From Acidobacteriaceae bacterium (GTDB lineage: Bacteria > Acidobacteriota > Terriglobia > Terriglobales > Acidobacteriaceae): DNA of 58,889 bases. Below, one piece after another: positions 44,796 to 52,448 of the stretch. Made by a program: the position numbers and the translations under genes. Each line of letters starts with the position of its first letter. Within the stretch, counting starts at the first letter, position 1. The stretch lies in NCBI GenBank assembly GCA_027449545.1, contig DAIDLI010000210.1, forward strand, positions 1 to 58,889, written 5' to 3'. The notes under the pieces are model-generated. The model was given only the letters and a program-made list of their open reading frames with translations, was not told the DNA's origin and did not search any database.

Positions 44796-44824
44796 TTGCT
44801 ATAGAACTGTCGACAGAATATACT
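44796..44824 (+). promoter_or_regulatory. Promoter with CTGTCGACAG operator for the rightward operon
   Basis: On the plus strand, TTGCTA (44796-44801), 17 bp, TATACT (44819-44824). The palindrome CTGTCGACAG (44807-44816) fills the spacer. The expected start of transcription, about 44831, coincides with the GTG start codon at 44832, implying a leaderless mRNA for the first gene of a nine-gene operon. Confidence 0.78.
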
Positions 44825-44831
44825 GCTTCAG

Positions 44832-45821
44832 GTGGGCGCGGAAAACAAAACACGGCAAACGATTCCTCCCTTGGAGATGACCCCCGAGCAGTTCCGCGTG
44901 GCTGCGTTTAGTCGGGGCGTCCTCCATCGACTGCAGTTCAGTGTGGGGCCGCAGAAACTGCCGATCTTGTTTCTACGCGGAGCCCGCCCGGGGAAGACCC
45001 TAGCTATGACGGCCGCGATTCACGGCGACGAGTATGAAGGAGTTCGGGCGATCATCGAGACCATTCAGGCTATGGATCCATCAAGAATATCGGGAGATTT
45101 GCTTGCGGTTCCAGTGGCGCATCCTGCCGCATATTCGGCTGGACTTCGCACGAGTCCACTCGATGGATTGAACCTAGCGCGAGTGTTCCCGGGAAATCTA
45201 TCGGGCCGGCCTACGGAGCAGATCGCTGCGGTGCTCGCCGAATTCATTATTGGGTGCGCGGACTTCTATCTTGACCTGCATAGTGGTGGATTGCAATATG
45301 CGATGCCGACGATGGTCGGTTATGACCGGAAGGATCATCGAAGCATGGCAGCTGCTCGAGCATTCGGAGCCGAGATCATTTGGGGACACGCGGAGGTTTC
45401 TCCGGGCCGTTCAATCTCCTATGCGCATTCGCGCCAGATTCCGTGGATCTATACCGAGGCACGAGGGGCGGGCCGGATTGATCTCGAAGACTTGCGCGTG
45501 ATGAAGCAGGGGATTGTGAACCTCATGAGGCACTTGGGCATGGCCTCTGGGGAACCGGTTACGGCTCCAATCCGGCACATGCTCACCGGAGAGGGCGATA
45601 CGGATCGAGGCATTGCCGCAGGATGTGAAGGTTTCCTACTCAATAACATCGGCCTGCTTTGCAAGGTGGAGCAGGGGCAACTGCTCGGAGTGGCGGTGGA
45701 CGTCTTCGGCAATCCGCTGGAGGAGTATCGGGCGACACGGACGGGAGTGATCGCACTGATCCATGAACTTCCTGTAGTAAGGCCGGGAGATACGGTTTAT
45801 TTAATCGCAGACGCAGAATGA
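44832..45821 (+). CDS. Succinylglutamate desuccinylase/aspartoacylase (AstE/AspA, M14-like) family deacylase
   Basis: 329 aa from the GTG at 44832; a Met at 44877 is the main alternative. Zinc-site motifs: AAIHGDEYEG (His64, Glu67) and FYLDLHSGG (third ligand His), with GLNLARVFPG and WIYTEARGAG in the substrate region. The family removes an acyl group from N-acyl amino acids or related amides in the cytoplasm. As first gene of the rightward operon it is the second deacylase of the locus, beside the N-acyl-D-amino-acid deacylase in the leftward operon. Its stop overlaps the next start (ATGA). Confidence 0.88.
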   Translation: MGAENKTRQTIPPLEMTPEQFRVAAFSRGVLHRLQFSVGPQKLPILFLRGARPGKTLAMTAAIHGDEYEGVRAIIETIQAMDPSRISGDLLAVPVAHPAAYSAGLRTSPLDGLNLARVFPGNLSGRPTEQIAAVLAEFIIGCADFYLDLHSGGLQYAMPTMVGYDRKDHRSMAAARAFGAEIIWGHAEVSPGRSISYAHSRQIPWIYTEARGAGRIDLEDLRVMKQGIVNLMRHLGMASGEPVTAPIRHMLTGEGDTDRGIAAGCEGFLLNNIGLLCKVEQGQLLGVAVDVFGNPLEEYRATRTGVIALIHELPVVRPGDTVYLIADAE

Positions 45822-46783
45822 TGAGGCTACTACTCTACTGGACGGGGCTTATCTTGTATATCGCGCAATCAACCGGGAGTTGGATTGCTCGCGCGCCGTT
45901 GCGCGAGCCCCGCGCAGGGTATGCGGCCGGCATCCTGGACGGGCGCATGATCGTGGCCGGGGGCAGCCTGTGGCTAAACGATAAAAAGATTCAGACGGCA
46001 GCAGTCGATGCATACGACCCCAAATGTGATTGCTGGCGCGAGCTGCGGCCGCTCCCTGCTGCTTTAAGTGATGCGGCGGCAGTCACGCTGGATGATCAGC
46101 TCTTCGTTCTGGGGGGAACCAACGGAAAGCGGGCTTCGCGTCGCGTCTATTCCTTCGATGGACGAAATTGGCGCTTGCGCGAGGATATGAAATTGCCTGA
46201 ACCGCGCTTGCTGGGGGAAGCCGTCACGGAAGGCAACCGCATATTTCTGATGGGAGGACTGTCCAAGACAGGCGATTATACGTCGGGGCTGAAAACCATC
46301 TGGAGTATTGATCCGCGATCGCCCGGAAGCGGCTGGAGTCCCGAGCCCGCGCTTCCTGGCCCGGCTCGTGTATCCCTGGGCGCCGTTGTACAGGACGGGA
46401 AGATACTGGTGATTGGCGGATATGAAGCTGACAGCGCGGGGAATCGAAACCTCGACGATATCTGGTCCTTCGATTCGACGACGCATCGATGGACGAGAAT
46501 AGGGACCCTTCCCGAGGGGCGCCGCGCCATGGCGGCGGTGGTGGTGAACCGGCAGGTCCTGCTGCTGGGCGGATTCACCACCGGATTCAGCGCCGATATT
46601 GTCTTGTTGCAGAGGGCCGGTGCTGTAACCGTTGGAGAGCTGCCGGAACCAGTTGCTGATGCAAAGTTCCTGCAGATTGGAACGCGGTGGTACACGACCG
46701 GTGGCGAGGTCGGGTTCCATGCCCGCGGAACTCATACCTGGTCGGGGAAGCTTCTTCCGGCGGCCGAGGAGATTCGTCCATGA
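45818..46783 (+). CDS. Kelch-repeat beta-propeller protein, NanM-like
   Basis: 321 aa with a short hydrophobic N-terminus (LLLYWTGLILYIAQS) that may be a signal peptide. Kelch blades with paired Gly and spaced Tyr/Trp recur: RAGYAAGILDGRMIVAGG, SDAAAVTLDDQLFVLGGTNG, LLGEAVTEGNRIFLMGG, SLGAVVQDGKILVIGGYE, MAAVVVNRQVLLLGGFT and FLQIGTRWYTTGG, that is six blades. The periplasmic N-acetylneuraminate mutarotase NanM has this form, and a sialidase-like protein and a NanA-type lyase are nearby, so a mutarotase role is a reasonable guess; kelch proteins are diverse. It is coupled by 4-bp overlaps on both sides. Confidence 0.82.
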   Translation: MMRLLLYWTGLILYIAQSTGSWIARAPLREPRAGYAAGILDGRMIVAGGSLWLNDKKIQTAAVDAYDPKCDCWRELRPLPAALSDAAAVTLDDQLFVLGGTNGKRASRRVYSFDGRNWRLREDMKLPEPRLLGEAVTEGNRIFLMGGLSKTGDYTSGLKTIWSIDPRSPGSGWSPEPALPGPARVSLGAVVQDGKILVIGGYEADSAGNRNLDDIWSFDSTTHRWTRIGTLPEGRRAMAAVVVNRQVLLLGGFTTGFSADIVLLQRAGAVTVGELPEPVADAKFLQIGTRWYTTGGEVGFHARGTHTWSGKLLPAAEEIRP

Positions 46784-48129
46784 CAAATGGGTGTGTGGAA
46801 GTTTCGGACATATTTCATGTGAAGTTGCGCGAGGACCGCCTGCGCGCCAAGGCAGCCGGATCGCTGGCGCGCGGCCTACGTGCGAGGGGCACACTGGCCG
46901 GAGGCGTTTCCACCGGATTGCGCCGCACCGCCCGTCCGTTTCCGCTGTATTTTCAGGAGGGACATGGAGCAAGGCTGTGGGATGTTGACGGGAACGAGTA
47001 TGTGGATTACATGCTGGGATGGGGACCTCTTATCCTGGGACATTCATGCCCAGCGGTCAGCGAGGCGGTAGGCGCGCAACTGCAGTTGGGGCATACGTTC
47101 GGAGCCCAGCATGACTTGGAGTACGAGGTAGCGGAACTGCTGACGTCCCTGATTCCTTGTGCAGAATTGGTGGCCTTCGCCAACAGTGGAACGGAGATTG
47201 TCCAGGTAGCTCTTCGGTTAGCAAGGGCGTACACGGGACGCGCGCGGCACTTGAAATTCGAAGGACACTATCACGGATGGGACGACAGTGTTCTGGTGAG
47301 CTATCATCCTTCCCCGCAAGAGCTCGGACGCTATGGTGATGCGCCCGTGCCAACCGGTGAGGGACAGCGCCCCGACGCAAGCCAGATCGTCGTTCAGTGG
47401 AATAGTCGCGAAGATGTGGAACGGGCTTTCCGTCAACACGGAGATGAAATTTCCGCGGTTCTTTGCGAGCCGCTGCTCTGCAACAGCGGATGCATTCCAC
47501 CTGAGCCCGGCTTCCTCGAATTCCTGCGCGAACTCACGACACGCTACGGCGCCTTGTTGATCTTCGATGAAGTTATCACGGGATTTCGCCTGGCGCTGGG
47601 AGGAGCTCAACAACACTACGGGGTTACTCCGGATCTGGCGACGTATGCCAAAGCGGTGGGCGCGGGATTGCCGTTGAGCGTCCTGGCAGGGCGCGAGCAA
47701 TATATGGACCTGATCGCCAGCGGGAGAGTGATTCATGCCGGAACTCTCAATGGAAATCCGCTCGTGCTGGCTGGCGCCAAGGCTGCGCTGCAAGTTCTGA
47801 ATGCCGGCAACGGCAGCGCGTATACGAAGATGTGGCATTTGGGTGATCGGCTGCGCGATGGCCTGGTGCGCCGCCTGAGCGCTGCCCATATCCCAGTGGT
47901 CGCGATGGGAGGAGGACCTGTGTTCCAACTCCTATTCGGGTTACAGAATCCTCCGCGCAACTATCGGGATACGCTGGCCGCGGACAAGGTGCTTTATGGC
48001 GATTTTGCGATTGCTATGCTCGACGAAGGCGTAACACTGCTGCAGGATGGCCGGTGGTATTTGTCAACGGCGCATGATGAGAATGAAATAGAACGAACAT
48101 TAGCTGCGGTTGATAGGGTGCTGGCGTAG
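46780..48129 (+). CDS. Class III (GSA-aminomutase-like) PLP aminotransferase
   Basis: 449 aa; the start at 46780 overlaps the preceding stop (ATGA), whereas the longer frame lies inside the kelch gene. Landmarks: LWDVDGNEYVDYMLGWGPLILGH, FANSGTEIVQVALRLARAYTGR, FEGHYHGWDD, LLIFDEVITGFRLALGG, and ATYAKAVGAGLPLSVLAG with the PLP-binding Lys. It resembles glutamate-1-semialdehyde aminomutase more than ornithine-type transaminases, but the catabolic neighbourhood suggests amino transfer on an amino sugar or an omega-amino acid. Cytoplasmic. Confidence 0.9.
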   Translation: MTNGCVEVSDIFHVKLREDRLRAKAAGSLARGLRARGTLAGGVSTGLRRTARPFPLYFQEGHGARLWDVDGNEYVDYMLGWGPLILGHSCPAVSEAVGAQLQLGHTFGAQHDLEYEVAELLTSLIPCAELVAFANSGTEIVQVALRLARAYTGRARHLKFEGHYHGWDDSVLVSYHPSPQELGRYGDAPVPTGEGQRPDASQIVVQWNSREDVERAFRQHGDEISAVLCEPLLCNSGCIPPEPGFLEFLRELTTRYGALLIFDEVITGFRLALGGAQQHYGVTPDLATYAKAVGAGLPLSVLAGREQYMDLIASGRVIHAGTLNGNPLVLAGAKAALQVLNAGNGSAYTKMWHLGDRLRDGLVRRLSAAHIPVVAMGGGPVFQLLFGLQNPPRNYRDTLAADKVLYGDFAIAMLDEGVTLLQDGRWYLSTAHDENEIERTLAAVDRVLA

Positions 48130-48266
48130 ACGTTGGATGGCAATGGTCTCTCTGGATCCCAGTTGCGTTTTCTTGCGATTGAGAGAAAGAGAAGTTCCGA
48201 GCTGCAAAAATCAGCGCCTGCCGATCCGTCCAGGATTCGACAGCGCACTGTAAGGCAGAATTGGCG

Positions 48267-49019
48267 ATGCGGATACTTAGTGATCTCGCTATGGTGGGGA
48301 GCGCTCAGTATGGACTGAGCAGCCCGTGGGATTGCAGTGTCTATGCTGTCCGGGTTCCTCAAGGCCTGGTGCTGGTGGATACGGGTGCGGGTACAGGCGA
48401 GGACGAGATTGTGGCGAACCTCGCCGAAGATTTTCCAGGAGTTCCCGTGATGGGGGCGATTCTGACGCATTCTCACATGGACCATGCCGGCGGTGCTGAT
48501 GGATTGAGACAGCGGTTGGGCTGTGAAATTGCGGCGCCGCAAGTTAGCCGAGAGATTCTGGAATTGGGCGATGAGAAGCGAAGCGGACTCCAGCAGGCGC
48601 GGGAAAGGGGAGGCTATCCCCCGACCCTGTGTATGAAAGCATATGCCGTGGATAAGGTGTTTTGCGCGGATGTGGAGTTTCAGCTGGGCGGCCAAACTTG
48701 GCGTCCAGTGCATGTGCGGGGACATTCGCACGACAGCTTCTGCCTCACGACGCGCATCGCGGGTAAACGAGCCTGTTTCAGCGGCGACGTGGTCTTCTAC
48801 GGTGGCGTGCTGGGGGTAATTAATTCCTGGGACTCGGGGATGCAGGGATATGTAGAGGATCTCCCGAGACTGGGCGAACTGGGTGTCGATATGCTGCTCC
48901 CAGGGCACGGCATGTTCACGCTGAAGGGCGGGCAAAGATCTATCGATGCTGCAATCCAGGCATTGAGGAGCGGGTTTCTTCCGGCCCAGATCGGTCAGGG
49001 GGCGGCGATCTTTTTATGA
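48267..49019 (+). CDS. MBL-fold metallo-hydrolase
   Basis: 250 aa from the ATG at 48267 (AAGGCAG upstream; an in-frame TTG two codons earlier is also possible). Metallo-beta-lactamase motifs: THSHMDHAGG (His68, His70, Asp72, His73), VHVRGHSHDSFCL (His), FSGDVVFYGG (Asp) and LLPGHGMFTL (His). The family hydrolyses lactones, thioesters and related substrates; a lactonase step after oxidation of a sugar by the SDR would fit but is inference. It is separated from the aminotransferase gene by 137 bp and overlaps the next gene by 4 bp. Confidence 0.9.
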   Translation: MRILSDLAMVGSAQYGLSSPWDCSVYAVRVPQGLVLVDTGAGTGEDEIVANLAEDFPGVPVMGAILTHSHMDHAGGADGLRQRLGCEIAAPQVSREILELGDEKRSGLQQARERGGYPPTLCMKAYAVDKVFCADVEFQLGGQTWRPVHVRGHSHDSFCLTTRIAGKRACFSGDVVFYGGVLGVINSWDSGMQGYVEDLPRLGELGVDMLLPGHGMFTLKGGQRSIDAAIQALRSGFLPAQIGQGAAIFL

Positions 49020-50068
49020 GAATCCAGGAGCATCCTGCGCAGAGAAATGTTCCAGCTACACTGGGCGAGGGGAATACGCCACTCGTTTCAGCGGTGGCCC
49101 AGAATGTGCCTTCGGGCGGAGAACTCTTCTTCAAGCTGGAGAACTGTAATCCCACCGGCTCATACAAGGACCGGTTTGTTGCTGCACAGGTTACCCACAT
49201 GTTGCAGGTGGGGGACACAGCCTGCATGGCAACCTCTTCGGGGAATACCGGCTCGGCGTTGGCGGCCTATTGCGCCCGCTATCAACTCCGTTGCGTCATC
49301 CTGGTGAATCAAGATGCTCCCGGCGGTAAATTGGCGCAGATGCAGGCGCACGGGGCGCGCGTGTTGCGCGTACCGCAGTTTGTCTCGAATGCTCAGGTCA
49401 CCGCCGCAGTCTTTTCCTTGTTGCAGGAACTGTCCGCAAGTCTCCACGTTCCGCTGGTCGTTTCTGCATATCGCTATTGTCCGGAAGGCATGCAGGGGGT
49501 GGAGGCCATCGCCCACGAATTGGCATCAATCGCCCCCGATCACGTATTTATTCCAGTAGGGGGTGGAGGGCTCTATTCGGCCGTGGTCAAGGGATTCTGT
49601 GCGGCAGGTGGAAAAATGCCCCGGATTCATGCCGTCCAGCCCGAGGGCTGCCAGACGGTGGTGAGTGCTTTCCTGAATGGTTCCCGTCGCATTGAGGAAG
49701 TGGAGAGCAGGACGCGGATAAGCGGGTTATCGGTCCCGGCAGATATTGACGCGAGCCGCGCCCTCGAACTTCTTCTCCGCTGCGGCGGCTCGGGGATCGC
49801 CGTGAGTGATGCTGAAGTGTTCACAGCACAAGGCATTCTGATGGAGCAGGAAGGTATCTATGCAGAGCCGGCAGGCGCAACGGCGTTTGCTGGTTGGAGA
49901 CGTGCCGTCAAAGCCGGAAAAGTAAGGGAGAATGAGCGCAGTGTCTGCCTTGTAACAGGACACGGATTCAAGGATCCAGCATCGGTTGAGTCGGTTGCGG
50001 CCCGACATCAAGCAGTGACAGCTCCACTTGAATGCCTCCGCGAAACGGTTTGTCAGCTGCTGAAGTGA
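49016..50068 (+). CDS. Threonine-synthase-like PLP enzyme (fold type II)
   Basis: 350 aa. PLP Lys51 in ENCNPTGSYKDRFV, SSGNTGSALAAYCARYQLRCVILVNQ (phosphate and cofactor region), the glycine-rich loop FIPVGGGGLYSAVVKG, and a C-terminal VCLVTGHGFKDPAS as in threonine synthases. It is shorter than true threonine synthase and is embedded in a catabolic operon, so beta-elimination (dehydratase or ammonia-lyase activity) on an amino acid is as likely as threonine formation. A RidA-like protein, which clears the enamines such enzymes release, is encoded in the same regulon. Confidence 0.87.
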   Translation: MRIQEHPAQRNVPATLGEGNTPLVSAVAQNVPSGGELFFKLENCNPTGSYKDRFVAAQVTHMLQVGDTACMATSSGNTGSALAAYCARYQLRCVILVNQDAPGGKLAQMQAHGARVLRVPQFVSNAQVTAAVFSLLQELSASLHVPLVVSAYRYCPEGMQGVEAIAHELASIAPDHVFIPVGGGGLYSAVVKGFCAAGGKMPRIHAVQPEGCQTVVSAFLNGSRRIEEVESRTRISGLSVPADIDASRALELLLRCGGSGIAVSDAEVFTAQGILMEQEGIYAEPAGATAFAGWRRAVKAGKVRENERSVCLVTGHGFKDPASVESVAARHQAVTAPLECLRETVCQLLK

Positions 50069-50097
50069 GCTCTTCTGAGCAAGGAGATTCTATTTCG

Positions 50098-50850
50098 ATG
50101 CGAGGACAAGTCATCATCGTCACCGGAGGCGCAGCAGGCATTGGCCGCGGGGTCTGTGAAGCCCTTACCGCCAGGGGAGCCACCGTGGCACTTGTTCAAC
50201 GCACGATCGAGGCGGCTGAACAGGCCGCAAAATTGCATGCCGGTGCCCATGGATTTGCTGCGGATATCAGCGTCCCCCGGCAGGTGCAGCGGATGGTGGA
50301 CGCAGTGGCAGACCGCCTGGGACGAATCGATGGCCTCGTCAACAATGCCTCGGTGACCGGGCCAGCCGCTCTCGCCGAGTTCGCCACCATGCCGGCCGAG
50401 CACGTAAATCGAATTGTGGATACGAATCTCAAGGGCACCATCTGGTGCTCGCAGGCAGTGGCGCGCTATCTCATCGATCATTCCATAGCCGGCGCTATCG
50501 TTCATATCACGAGTGTCGGCGCTTACGCAGCGCAGGAGTTGGCATCGGTATATTGCGCGACCAAGGCGGCGCAGGTTTCTCTGGCGCAGTCCATGGCATT
50601 GGAACTGGCTCCCTACAGAATCCGCGTTAATGCCGTAGCCCCTGGGGATATCTCTACGGAAGCCAGCGCGGAAATCAGAGAGCACGTACAGAGTGGGGGC
50701 GGGTCGGGCAAGTATCTGCGCACCACTCCCCTGGGACGGCGAGGGTTGCCCCGTGAAGTGGGCGAAGCGGTTGCCTTCCTGTTGAGTCCCGAGGCGTCAT
50801 TCGTCACCGGGACGACGCTGACTGTCGATGGTGGGGCCCTGGCCTGGTAA
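50098..50850 (+). CDS. Short-chain dehydrogenase/reductase
   Basis: 250 aa from the ATG at 50098 with AAGGAGA upstream. Classical SDR: IIVTGGAAGIGRGV (residues 6-19), VNNASVTGPA, Asn110, Ser139 in HITSVGAYAAQ, Tyr152-Lys156 (VYCATKAA), APGDISTEAS, and SFVTGTTLTVDGG at the C-terminus. It is the second SDR of the regulon (the other is at 32059-32844). The two may oxidise successive hydroxyl groups or have different substrates. Member of the rightward operon, 29 bp after the threonine-synthase-like gene. Confidence 0.92.
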   Translation: MRGQVIIVTGGAAGIGRGVCEALTARGATVALVQRTIEAAEQAAKLHAGAHGFAADISVPRQVQRMVDAVADRLGRIDGLVNNASVTGPAALAEFATMPAEHVNRIVDTNLKGTIWCSQAVARYLIDHSIAGAIVHITSVGAYAAQELASVYCATKAAQVSLAQSMALELAPYRIRVNAVAPGDISTEASAEIREHVQSGGGSGKYLRTTPLGRRGLPREVGEAVAFLLSPEASFVTGTTLTVDGGALAW

Positions 50851-50957
50851 GGAATTGAGGTTGCTCAAGAGGGGTACACTCTCCACCGGAGTGCTCTTTG
50901 TCAAACAGGTCAATGCTGTCCTCAGTAGGAAGTGGTGAAGAGAAGAGGTGTCTTCCA

Positions 50958-52448
50958 ATGAACGTGGCAATGTTCGGATTCCTGCATGAATCCAACACCT
51001 TTCTAAAGGCCAAAACCCAGTACGAAGACTTCCGGCGAGTCTCGCTGACGCGGGGTTCCTCCATGTTGGAGCGCTGGAGCGGCGCTCGTCACGAACTTGG
51101 CGGAATGATCGCCGGCTGCGCTGAGTCGGCTCTCAAGATCGTGGGTGGTATGGCTGGATTGGCACTGCCGAGCGGCACGATCACTGCAGAAGCCTATGAG
51201 CGGATCGCTACTGAACTGATCGAAACCCTCCAGGAGGCACTCCCGTTAGATGGATTGCTGGTGGCCCTCCACGGAGCAACTGTGAGTGAGCACTACCCAG
51301 ACGCGGACGGCGAATTGCTGCGAAGAATTAGGCAGATCGTAGGCCCCACCTTACCGATGGTTGTCACCCTTGATCTGCATGCGAATATCTCCCCTGCCAT
51401 GGCGAAGCTGAGTACAGCTTTGATCGTCTACCGAACCAATCCTCATCTGGATCAGTTTGAACGCGGGCGAGAGGCGGCGCTGCTTCTGCGCAGCATTTTA
51501 GCTGGCGAAGTAAATCCCGTGCAGGCATTGTGTGCACCACCGTTAGTGCTGCCGATCTCCTGCCAATACACCGCCGAAGATCCAGCCCGGCAGCTTTATG
51601 CCGACCTCGAAAAGGTGCTCACGTGGCCCGGGATCCTGAGTGCCAGTGTTGCCATGGGCTTCTATTTCGCCGATGTGGAGGAGATGGGGGCATCGTTTGT
51701 CGCAGTGGCGGACGGCGATCTTGCTTTAGCCGACCGCGCGTCCCGGTGGATGGCCACCCGCGCCTGGGAGCGCCGTGGTTGCTTCGATCCCCGGTTGCCG
51801 GACGCTGCTAGTGCTGTAAAGATGGCGATACACTCCCGCAACCAGCCAGTCGTGCTGATGGATATCGGAGACAATGTCGGGGGCGGAAGTCCGGCGGACT
51901 CCACCATCCTGTTCCAGGAAATTCTGTCTCAAGGAGGCCGAAATGCGATGGTCATCCTCTGCGATCCTGACGCAGTGCAGAACTGCGTGGCTGCAGGAGT
52001 TTCGAATACGGTAACCCTGGAGGTCGGCGGAAAAAGTGACAATCTACATGGCGAACCGGTTGCAGTTCGAGGCCGCATCCGTAGTCTGTCGGATGGGATC
52101 TTTGTGGAAAGGCAGGTCCGCCACGGCGGATGGGGAGGCGGAAACCAGGGGATTACCGCAGTGCTGGAGACAGGCGAAAAGCATACCGTTGTACTGACGA
52201 GCACACGCATGGCTCCCATGAGCCTTGAGCAGGTAATCAGCCTTGGCATTCATCCTGAGGAGAAGGACATTTTGGTCGTGAAAGGAGTCGTTGCGCCCCG
52301 CCCGGCCTATGAACCTATTGCCGGTGAGTTGATTCTCGTAGACACCCCTGGTGTCACTTCGAACAATCCGGCCAGATTCAAATTTCAGCATCGCCGCAAA
52401 CCGCTCTATCCCTTGGAATCGGACACCCCATTCTCCACACTCGTATGA
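50958..52448 (+). CDS. M81-family (MlrC-like) metalloprotein
   Basis: 496 aa from Met at 50958 (MNVAMFGFLHESNTFLKAKTQYEDF). It has the M81 N-terminal half with GLLVALHGATVSEHYPDADGELLRRIR, MVVTLDLHANISPAM (His/Asp of the metal site), VYRTNPHLDQFERGREAA and SVAMGFYFADVEEMG, and the C-terminal half with LMDIGDNVGGGSPADST and GGWGGGNQGITAVLE. MlrC acts in microcystin breakdown; most relatives have no known substrate and often sit beside D-aminoacylases and transporters. A hydrolase acting on an unusual amide or an N-acyl amino acid would fit this locus. The stop overlaps the next start (ATGA). Confidence 0.9.
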   Translation: MNVAMFGFLHESNTFLKAKTQYEDFRRVSLTRGSSMLERWSGARHELGGMIAGCAESALKIVGGMAGLALPSGTITAEAYERIATELIETLQEALPLDGLLVALHGATVSEHYPDADGELLRRIRQIVGPTLPMVVTLDLHANISPAMAKLSTALIVYRTNPHLDQFERGREAALLLRSILAGEVNPVQALCAPPLVLPISCQYTAEDPARQLYADLEKVLTWPGILSASVAMGFYFADVEEMGASFVAVADGDLALADRASRWMATRAWERRGCFDPRLPDAASAVKMAIHSRNQPVVLMDIGDNVGGGSPADSTILFQEILSQGGRNAMVILCDPDAVQNCVAAGVSNTVTLEVGGKSDNLHGEPVAVRGRIRSLSDGIFVERQVRHGGWGGGNQGITAVLETGEKHTVVLTSTRMAPMSLEQVISLGIHPEEKDILVVKGVVAPRPAYEPIAGELILVDTPGVTSNNPARFKFQHRRKPLYPLESDTPFSTLV

